From assembly GCA_902470365.1 (NCBI GenBank), contig CABRFZ010000005.1, positions 21,392-85,391 on the forward strand: DNA of 64,000 bases, in the 5' to 3' direction. Shown one piece after another: positions 58,064 to 64,000 of the stretch (position 1 is the stretch's first letter; each line of letters opens with the position of its first letter). The notes below the pieces were generated by a model. That model ran no database searches, was not told the origin of the DNA, and worked only from the letters and a program-made list of their open reading frames with translations. The translations under genes were made by a program, and so were the position numbers. This DNA is from an uncultured Collinsella sp. Its GTDB lineage: Bacteria; Actinomycetota; Coriobacteriia; Coriobacteriales; Coriobacteriaceae.

Positions 58064-58483
58064 ATGAGCAAGATCGCCGTCGTCTACTGGAGCGGCACGG
58101 GCAACACCGAGGCCATGGCAAACCTCGTCGCCGAAGGCGCCACGTCCGCGGGTGCCGAGGCAGAGGTCATCTCCTGCGCCGACTTCTCCGCAGACAAGGC
58201 CGAAGGCTATGACGCCATCGCCTTCGGCTGCCCCGCCATGGGCTCCGAGGAACTCGAGTACGATGAGTTCCAGCCGATGTGGGACGAGGTCAAGGAGACT
58301 CTCGGCGACAAGAAGGTCGTCCTCTTTGGCTCCTATTCATGGGCCGAGGGCGAGTGGATGGACAACTGGAAGGCCGACGCCGACGATGCCGGCGTCAACG
58401 TCGTGGACTCCACCATCTGCTACGACGCGCCCGACGACGAGGGCGAGACCGCTTGCAAGGCCCTCGGAGCCGAGCTCGCGTAA
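58064..58483 (+). CDS. Flavodoxin
   Basis: 139 residues. IAVVYWSGTGNTEAMANLVAEG is the FMN phosphate loop, AFGCPAMGSEELEYDEFQPMW and FGSYSWAEGEWMDNWKADAD provide the two isoalloxazine-binding loops. It is a short-chain flavodoxin, an electron carrier that replaces ferredoxin when iron is low. The upstream iron-type box agrees with this. A bidirectional terminator follows. Confidence 0.93.
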   Translation: MSKIAVVYWSGTGNTEAMANLVAEGATSAGAEAEVISCADFSADKAEGYDAIAFGCPAMGSEELEYDEFQPMWDEVKETLGDKKVVLFGSYSWAEGEWMDNWKADADDAGVNVVDSTICYDAPDDEGETACKALGAELA

Positions 58484-58536
58484 CGAACCCAGGGCTTCCA
58501 AAAGAGCCTGCATCAAAGCACATCCCCATCCCTACA

Positions 58537-58577
58537 AAAGAGCGGGGGCTGGATTCAAGTCCAGCCCCCGCTCTTTT
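58537..58577. terminator. Bidirectional terminator, flavodoxin/amino-acid ABC operon
   Basis: Perfect AAAAGAGCGGGGGCTGGA / TCCAGCCCCCGCTCTTTT arms (18 bp) with a 6-nt loop; serves both convergent units. Confidence 0.9.
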
Positions 58578-58600
58578 GTAACGGCAGTTACATCAACCGG

Positions 58601-59353
58601 CTACGAGATATTGCCCAAGAACGCCTTGGTGCGCTCGCTCTTAGGATGGTCGAAGACCTCGCTCGGCGTACCCTCTTCCACAATGACGCCACCGTCCATA
58701 AAGACGACGCGGTCGGCGACATCGCGGGCAAAGCCCATCTCGTGCGTCACGACGATCATGGTCATACCGTCGTGTGCCAGGTCGCGCATGACGCCCAAGA
58801 CGTCGCGCACGAGCTCAGGGTCGAGCGCCGAGGTGGCCTCGTCAAAGAGCATGACGTGCGGGTTCATCGACAGGGCGCGGGCGATGGCAACGCGCTGCTG
58901 CTGACCGCCCGAGAGCTGGCTCGGCATAAAGTCGATACGCTCGGCAAGGCCGACCTTGGTCAGCTCCTCGATGGCAATCTTCTCGGCCTCTTCCTTGCTG
59001 CGCTTGAGCACCTTTTGCTGCGCAAGCATGACGTTCTTTTTGACCGACAGGTGCGGGAACAGGTTGAACTGCTGAAAGACCATGCCCAGGTGCGTGCGCA
59101 CTTTGTTGAGGTCGACACCCTTGGCGCACACATCCACGCCCTCAACGATAATCGAGCCGCTCGTGGGATGCTCCAGACGATTGATGCAGCGAAGCATCGT
59201 CGACTTGCCCGAGCCCGAGGGGCCCAAGACCACAACGACCTCACCCTTGTGCACATCCAGATCTATGTCGCGCAGGACCACGTTGTCGCCAAAGGCCTTC
59301 TGGAGGTTCTTGATGCTGACGACGACCTCGTTCGAGTTATTGGTTTCGCTCAT
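58601..59353 (-). CDS. Amino-acid ABC transporter ATP-binding protein
   Basis: 250 residues. Walker A GPSGSGKST, QLSGGQQQRVAIARAL signature, LFDEATSALDPE Walker B and VTHEMGFA. It is the GlnQ/HisP polar amino acid type. It is the last gene of the binding protein, permease, ATPase operon, 12 nt after the permease stop. Confidence 0.93.
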   Translation of the reverse strand: MSETNNSNEVVVSIKNLQKAFGDNVVLRDIDLDVHKGEVVVVLGPSGSGKSTMLRCINRLEHPTSGSIIVEGVDVCAKGVDLNKVRTHLGMVFQQFNLFPHLSVKKNVMLAQQKVLKRSKEEAEKIAIEELTKVGLAERIDFMPSQLSGGQQQRVAIARALSMNPHVMLFDEATSALDPELVRDVLGVMRDLAHDGMTMIVVTHEMGFARDVADRVVFMDGGVIVEEGTPSEVFDHPKSERTKAFLGNIS

Positions 59354-59365
59354 GATAGGACCTCC

Positions 59366-60727
59366 TTACAGACCGGCGATGTGATCGGCAGGCGTCGCGA
59401 CAACCTGTCCGGCGCTCTTTGCGGGACGCTTCTTCTTGGTCTCGGCCGTGCCCAAAAGCCTCGCCTCAAGACCGCTCACCAAGCGAGCGAGCGGCAGGGT
59501 GATGACCAGATAGAACAGGGCGGCAACCACGTACGGTGTAATGGAGCCCGTCGTGGCCACGATGGTACGGGCGTTCATGACGATCTCGACCACACCCACG
59601 GCGGCAAGCAGCGACGTATCCTTGTAAAGCAAGATAAACTCGCTGGTCAGCGTAGGCAAAACATTGCGGAACGTCTGCGGAATCATAACGTAGAGCAGCG
59701 TCTGGAAGGCATTCATGCCCAGCGAACGCGCAGCCTCGTTCTGGCCCTTGGGAATCGACTGAATACCGGCACGGAAAATCTCGCACAGGTACGCAGACGA
59801 GTTCATGGCCATGACGATAACGCCCAAGACGTAGTCGTCCACCTTGACGCCGGCAAGCGGCAGGCCAAAAAATGCAATATAGATCTGCAGGAACGCCGGC
59901 GTACCGCGGATGATATTCACATAGATGCCGGCAAGACAACGCAGAATGCGCGACTTGGAGATACGCATGAGCGACAGGGCAAAGCCAAAGGGAATCGCCA
60001 GCGGAAACGCCACGAGCACGATCGAGAGCGACATAAGGAAGCCCTTAAAGACGATCGGCAGGCTCTGAACCAAAATGACCGGGTTCAAGAACAGGCGCAG
60101 GAACATATTGGAGTTCCAGGCCTCGACCCACGGCTGCTCCTTAAGATCGGCCAGGAAGTTATCGAATGCCGTCACGCCCTTGATCTCGACGGAAGGAATC
60201 TTGGAAATCTTCTTGGTCGAACCGTCGGCGAGCGTATAGGTACCGCTGAAGGCCTCATCGCCTCCCTCGACGGGAAACGTCACGCCGTAAACCTCGACAC
60301 GGAAAAAGCCGCCGGCAGGCGCCGTCTCGCCAAAGTCGATCTTGAGCGTCTGGCCGTCAGCCTTGCACGTGGGCTTCATGGGCGTACGATCCATGAGGTC
60401 CTCGCCCGAGAGCATCGTCAATCGCGTGTCATCGGTACCAAACGTCGTGCCGTCGACAAACGTCAGCGAAAGACCGCTCAGCTCCTCGTCGGCGTCGGCC
60501 TGAACTTCCAGGGTAATACGCGTCTCGGTGCCGCCGACCACAGCGCTGCCCGAACCGGTGTTGGGTCGGGCGGTAATCTTTGCGGTCTCAAGCGCCTGGG
60601 CGGTCGTGGGTGCATATGCCCCCGCGCACACCAGCGCGAGCGCCACGGCCATGACGCAGACTAGCTTTTGGAGCAAGGCGGGCAGTGAAAAACGCTGCTC
60701 CGCGGCCCCTTTGTTCAGTCGAGACAA
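59366..60727 (-). CDS. Amino-acid ABC permease with N-terminal extracytoplasmic domain
   Basis: 453 residues from TTG 60727 (GGAG upstream); the frame is open further upstream but without a ribosome site. A signal or membrane segment (about 18-42) is followed by a roughly 140-residue beta-rich domain (ETRITLEVQADADEELSGLSLTFVDGTTFGTDDTR to EIKG). After that comes a typical GlnP-type permease with EAARSLGMNAFQTLLYVMIPQ, the EAA loop that contacts the ATPase. Usual permeases are about 220-250 residues, so the outer domain is an addition. Its role may be substrate docking or sensing. Confidence 0.85.
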   Translation of the reverse strand: MSRLNKGAAEQRFSLPALLQKLVCVMAVALALVCAGAYAPTTAQALETAKITARPNTGSGSAVVGGTETRITLEVQADADEELSGLSLTFVDGTTFGTDDTRLTMLSGEDLMDRTPMKPTCKADGQTLKIDFGETAPAGGFFRVEVYGVTFPVEGGDEAFSGTYTLADGSTKKISKIPSVEIKGVTAFDNFLADLKEQPWVEAWNSNMFLRLFLNPVILVQSLPIVFKGFLMSLSIVLVAFPLAIPFGFALSLMRISKSRILRCLAGIYVNIIRGTPAFLQIYIAFFGLPLAGVKVDDYVLGVIVMAMNSSAYLCEIFRAGIQSIPKGQNEAARSLGMNAFQTLLYVMIPQTFRNVLPTLTSEFILLYKDTSLLAAVGVVEIVMNARTIVATTGSITPYVVAALFYLVITLPLARLVSGLEARLLGTAETKKKRPAKSAGQVVATPADHIAGL

Positions 60728-60792
60728 GGTGGCTCCTATCGTAGAAGTTGCCGGCAAAACGAAACGGAAATGCTCTCCGTCAAGAGAAGCGC

Positions 60793-60823
60793 AAAGGCCC
60801 TCTCCGCCAAAACGGAAAGGGCC
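60793..60823 (-). terminator. Hairpin between binding-protein and permease genes
   Basis: Minus-strand GGCCCTTTCCG / CGGAGAGGGCC stem then TTTGCG. It probably lets only part of transcription continue, giving more binding protein than permease. Confidence 0.6.
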
Positions 60824-60845
60824 CGCGCGCAATCAAGTAACTATT

Positions 60846-61706
60846 TTACTTGATGTTGTACTTAGCCATGAGGGCGTCAACGGTACCGTCATCGGTCAGG
60901 TCCTTGATGGCCTGGTTGATGTCGTCCTTGAGCTTGGTGTTGCCCTGGTTGATGGCGATGGCGTACTCCTCGCCGGTGCTGACCTGCTTGATAGTCTGGC
61001 AGGTGTTGAACTGCTCGGCGGTCAGCTGGCTGGCAACGGAGCGGTTGGTGACTACGGCGTCGCCCTTATCGGACTGCAGGGCGCTGAAGCACTCGGTAGC
61101 GTCCTTGTAGGGGACGATCTTGGCCTTGGGGAAGTTCTCCTGGGCAAAGGCCTCGGCGGTCGAGCCAGACTGGACGATGATGGTAGCGTCGGCGCTGTTG
61201 AGCTTCTCGCTGTAGTTGTCGGCCGTGATGTCGGTGTTATCGACCTTGGTCACGATAGCCTGATCGTCCATGTAGTAGGAATCGGAGAAAGTGACTTCCT
61301 TCTCACGCTCGGGCGTGTCAGTGATAGCCGCGATGGCGACGTCGTACTTGGCGCCCGAAGCGACGCCGGGGACGAGCGTGTCAAAGTCATTGTTGACGTA
61401 CTCGACATCCAGGCCCAGCTTGTCGCCGATAGCCTTGATAAGCTCAAGGTCAAAGCCCTGATAATCGCCGTTGTCATCCTTGTACTCAAACGGAGCGTAC
61501 TCGGCAGAGGTGCCGACGGTCAGCGTACCGTCCTTGACGAGCGCGTACTCCTTGGAGCCGTCGACCTTCTCGACCTTAGCGTCGTCAGAGCTGCTGGAAC
61601 CGGCATCAGAACCAGAGGTGGCGTTAGACGAGCCGCAGCCCGTCAGAGCAAGGGCGAGCGCCATAGCACCCGTGGCGGCAAATGCGCCAAGCTTCTTGAG
61701 CTTCAT
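60846..61706 (-). CDS. Amino-acid ABC transporter substrate-binding lipoprotein
   Basis: 286 residues from ATG 61706 with AAGGAG upstream. Lipoprotein signal LALTGCGSS (Cys at about 23), then a SBP_bac_3 fold: TVGTSAEYAPFEYKDDNGDYQGFDLELIKAIGDKLG, VASGAKYDVAIAAITDTPEREKEVTFSDSYY and GTGEEYAIAINQGNTKL-like SVSTGEEYAIAINQG. Polar amino acid is the likely ligand class. It is the first gene of the operon. Confidence 0.92.
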   Translation of the reverse strand: MKLKKLGAFAATGAMALALALTGCGSSNATSGSDAGSSSSDDAKVEKVDGSKEYALVKDGTLTVGTSAEYAPFEYKDDNGDYQGFDLELIKAIGDKLGLDVEYVNNDFDTLVPGVASGAKYDVAIAAITDTPEREKEVTFSDSYYMDDQAIVTKVDNTDITADNYSEKLNSADATIIVQSGSTAEAFAQENFPKAKIVPYKDATECFSALQSDKGDAVVTNRSVASQLTAEQFNTCQTIKQVSTGEEYAIAINQGNTKLKDDINQAIKDLTDDGTVDALMAKYNIK

Positions 61707-61853
61707 AATCAGTCTCCTTCCGGTGACCCCGTTTGATTCAGAGGTCTGCAAAAACTGATGGCTATTATGCACCCGCTTGGGAGAATCTGCAATTAGAAAA
61801 CTGATTGAAACAAACCCATAACGTGAATGGAACACTCCACCTTGTGACAGTCA

Positions 61854-62720
61854 TTACTGCTGCAACGACCTTAACAGTTTGATTTCAGCCGCATAACCTG
61901 CAAGTTCGTTCGGTGTCTCCAAAATGAATGGCAATGCGCGCAAGCGGCTATTCGATACAATATTCTGCATAACCTGCATACCGCCACCAAATTCCTCGCT
62001 GCCAAGGTATCCCTTGCCGATGCACTCGTGACGATCTTTATGGGCGCCACAAGGGTTCTTCGAATCGTTGATGTGTACGGCATGCAGACGATCGATACCC
62101 ACCACGCGGTCGAATTCGTCGAGTACGCCGTCCAGATCATGGATGATGTCGTAGCCAGCATCGCTCACATGGCAGGTGTCCAAACAAACGCCCAGCTTAT
62201 CGGACAGCTCTGGGCACTTGGCGGCAACGCCCTTGATAATGCACGCCAGTTCTTCAAAGCTACGGCCCACCTCGGTGCCCTTGCCCGCCATGGTCTCGAG
62301 CAATACCGTCGTCTGGTGTCCCTCAAACATCACCTGGCACAGCGTGTCGACAATCATCTGAATGCCGGCGTCTGCCCCCTGTCCCACATGCGCACCGGGG
62401 TGAAAATTGTAGTAGTTGCCGGGCAGTGCTTCCAGACGCTGCAAATCTTCCGCCATAGCCTCCAAGGCAAACTCGCGCGCCCGCTCCTTAGCGGAGCAGG
62501 GGTTATAGGTATACGGGGCATGAGCCACGAGCGGGCCAAAGTCGTTTTGCTCCATAAGCTCGCGCAGGGCCGCCACATCATCCATGTCAAGGTCTTTCGC
62601 CTTGCCGCCGCGCGGGTTGCGCGTAAAGAATGCAAAGGTATTGGCGCCAATGGACAGCGCCGTCTCCCCCATCGCCCGATAGCCCTTCGTCGTCGAAAGA
62701 TGACACCCGATCGTCAGCAT
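61854..62720 (-). CDS. nfo: Endonuclease IV
   Basis: 288 residues from ATG 62720, with GGGGAG upstream; an in-frame ATG at 62738 is the alternative. The xylose-isomerase-like TIM barrel has the trinuclear zinc ligands in HAPYTYNPCS, NFHPGAHVG, LLETMAGKGTEVG, CLDTCHVSDAG, HINDSKNPCGAHKDRHECIGKG and ILETP. It cleaves at abasic sites in DNA repair. A TTGCGGTG-type inverted repeat lies immediately upstream. Confidence 0.93.
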   Translation of the reverse strand: MLTIGCHLSTTKGYRAMGETALSIGANTFAFFTRNPRGGKAKDLDMDDVAALRELMEQNDFGPLVAHAPYTYNPCSAKERAREFALEAMAEDLQRLEALPGNYYNFHPGAHVGQGADAGIQMIVDTLCQVMFEGHQTTVLLETMAGKGTEVGRSFEELACIIKGVAAKCPELSDKLGVCLDTCHVSDAGYDIIHDLDGVLDEFDRVVGIDRLHAVHINDSKNPCGAHKDRHECIGKGYLGSEEFGGGMQVMQNIVSNSRLRALPFILETPNELAGYAAEIKLLRSLQQ

Positions 62721-62741
62721 CTCCAGCTCCCCACTCATCAG

Positions 62742-62804
62742 TTGCGGTGAAATACGGTCTATTGGTGCCTTATTTTGGCGCAAACAGACCGTATTCCACC
62801 GCAA
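62742..62804 (+). repeat. TTGCGGTG inverted repeat, copy 1
   Basis: TTGCGGTGAAATACGGTCT (62742-62760) is inverted at 62786-62804 (18 of 19 pairs) around a 25-nt loop that has its own short stem. It is immediately upstream of nfo. A truncated copy occurs at 63920. Confidence 0.65.
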
Positions 62805-62887
62805 GTTATAAAAGGGGCATCAGAGATGTGGGCCGCCAGGCACCACGGGCGCCGGCGTCATGATCCCCTACGCGTCAGCGCCAAGTC

Positions 62888-63907
62888 CTAGAGGGCTAGA
62901 CGGATTGCATCGATGATGTGCGCACAGCGCTGTGTGGCGGCTAGGGACATGATGGGGCTTTCGAGTTTCCCCGCCTGAATGAGCTGGGTCGCATGCTGGA
63001 TTTCGCCGTAGAAATCATCGATCTCAAACGGGGCATTTATTTCGAGCGTTCGACCGTCGGAATACTTCACATGGGCGAGCTCGGGGCGATGGAGACGCTC
63101 GATTTCCAACGAGCCTCGCTCACAGACAATCGTTAAGCGGCTTTCATATGTTGCTTTGCCGTCGCACACCATATGAATGGGTATACCGCCGACGCTCATA
63201 CGGATCTCGTCGGCCCAATCGACGCGGCCGCCTGATACGTCACGCCAGCGAACTTCACGGGATGAAACCTCGCACGCGCCCGCGAGCAAATCCTCAAACC
63301 AACCGACCGCATAGCAGCCCATGTCATATAGACAGCCGCCCTGCAACGAATCAAGCAGATAGCCCGAAGGAGGCTCGCCGTAATCGAGCTTTTGCACGCT
63401 TTCAATCGAGACAATACGGCCAAGCTCACCCGACGCAAGCAAGTCCTTCACGCGAGTGCGCATCGGGCAAAACCGATTCTTCATCGCCTCCATAAACAGC
63501 ACGCCGCGCTCACGAGAGGTGGAGGCAATCGAGAGAGCCTCTTCCTCACTCAAAACGGCCGGCTTTTCGCACAGCACGGCCTTTCCCGCGCGCAGTGCCC
63601 GACAGACCCAATGCGTATGCATGCCATGTGGAAGAGCCAAGTAGATTGCGTCGACATCGGGGTCGGCAATCAGCGCATCATAAGCCACATCGCCGCTATC
63701 GTCAGCCGTGGCATAACTGTGCGCGGCATCAATCGAAAACGCCCTGCAAAACTCCTCAACATGCGAAGGAGTGCGGCCGGCGGCAGCCACAAGCCGTGCC
63801 CCGTCCACCTCCTTGAGCGACGATGCAAATCGATGCGAAATGTGTCCGGCACCCAAAATGCCCCAACGAACCTCACGCAAATCATCACATGAATCCCGAT
63901 GGCCCAC
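62888..63907 (-). CDS. Gfo/Idh/MocA family oxidoreductase
   Basis: 339 residues from GTG 63907 (AGGGGG upstream); TTG at 63880 is an alternative. WGILGAGHISHRFASSLKEV is the N-terminal NAD(P) motif, CEKPAVLSEEEA the EKP signature with its catalytic Lys, and GGCLYDMGCYAV the second-domain signature. It is probably a sugar or inositol-type dehydrogenase; substrate unknown. The gene appears monocistronic here. Confidence 0.85.
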   Translation of the reverse strand: MGHRDSCDDLREVRWGILGAGHISHRFASSLKEVDGARLVAAAGRTPSHVEEFCRAFSIDAAHSYATADDSGDVAYDALIADPDVDAIYLALPHGMHTHWVCRALRAGKAVLCEKPAVLSEEEALSIASTSRERGVLFMEAMKNRFCPMRTRVKDLLASGELGRIVSIESVQKLDYGEPPSGYLLDSLQGGCLYDMGCYAVGWFEDLLAGACEVSSREVRWRDVSGGRVDWADEIRMSVGGIPIHMVCDGKATYESRLTIVCERGSLEIERLHRPELAHVKYSDGRTLEINAPFEIDDFYGEIQHATQLIQAGKLESPIMSLAATQRCAHIIDAIRLAL

Positions 63908-63919
63908 GACAGCCCCCTT

Positions 63920-63935
63920 CAGTTGCGGTGAAATA
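63920..63935 (+). repeat. TTGCGGTG repeat, copy 2 (half)
   Basis: CAGTTGCGGTGAAATA is identical to 62739-62754. Only one arm is clear before the window ends. Both copies lie just 5' of a minus-strand gene start. Confidence 0.55.
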
Positions 63936-64000
63936 GTTCCTGTTTGGGGGTGCGGACGATTTCTTGGACCGCGCCTAGGCGTATCCAAGCTTCCTGCGGT

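Overview
The window is about 60% G+C, densely coded on both strands, and reads as a chromosomal segment of a gut actinobacterium of the class Coriobacteriia, most likely Collinsella. This is an inference from gene content: sortase-anchored surface proteins with LPxTG-type tails, a D-aspartate ligase paired with an Asp/Glu racemase, an acetyl-type diaminopimelate (DAP) pathway, L-lactate dehydrogenase, a fructoselysine-type (frl) catabolic cluster and ECF transporters. I see no tRNA, rRNA, CRISPR array, prophage or insertion sequence.

Layout. 1-4 kb: xseA (cut by the window edge), a membrane Zn peptidase, RNase D, a lipid-kinase-family protein and a 30-residue membrane peptide. 4-10 kb: a sortase-anchored C69 peptidase, then a Trp-codon leader peptide and terminator in front of an ECF transporter (S component, fused double ATPase, EcfT). 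10-18 kb: D-Asp racemase/ligase pair, MOSC protein, secreted wall hydrolase, Ser/Thr kinase with HTH partner, small membrane proteins, M20 hydrolase. 18.4-22.6 kb: a lysine riboswitch driving an in-frame lysA-dapA fusion, dapB and dapH. 22.8-30 kb: nucleoid-associated protein, a hairpin-flanked alpha/beta-hydrolase-like gene, L-LDH, a DAP-type aminotransferase, NAD synthetase. 30-37 kb: two low-complexity proteins, EttA, an SdpI/SdpR-like pair, TcdA and TatD. 37-44 kb: a MITE-like 230-bp element and a six-gene frl-type cluster with its GntR regulator. 44-49 kb: two HAD phosphatases, then a four-gene operon pairing a ClpP-like protease with a soluble VirD4/TraG-like ATPase. 49-57 kb: pgi, a truncated Fe-ADH domain, an SOS-type Y-family polymerase with a YolD-like partner, a large surface protein. 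57-64 kb: copper-type HMA protein, iron-type DUF3793/flavodoxin unit, amino-acid ABC transporter, endonuclease IV and a Gfo/Idh/MocA oxidoreductase.

Working together: riboswitch, dapA, dapB, dapH, lysA, the divergent M20 hydrolase and the aminotransferase could supply most of DAP/lysine synthesis. The frl genes would yield lysine and glucose 6-phosphate, the latter feeding Pgi. The racemase and ligase would make and attach D-Asp in the peptidoglycan cross-bridge.

The most unusual material is: (1) the ClpP-like/VirD4-like operon with two unrecognised partners; (2) a three-copy intergenic element with conserved loops and covarying helices, always just after a stop codon; (3) hairpins with a conserved GGGACAGGT loop that flank single genes as matched pairs; (4) Trp-leader attenuation of an ECF transporter; (5) the lysA-dapA fusion. 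All functional statements come from reading the sequence; no database search was run.
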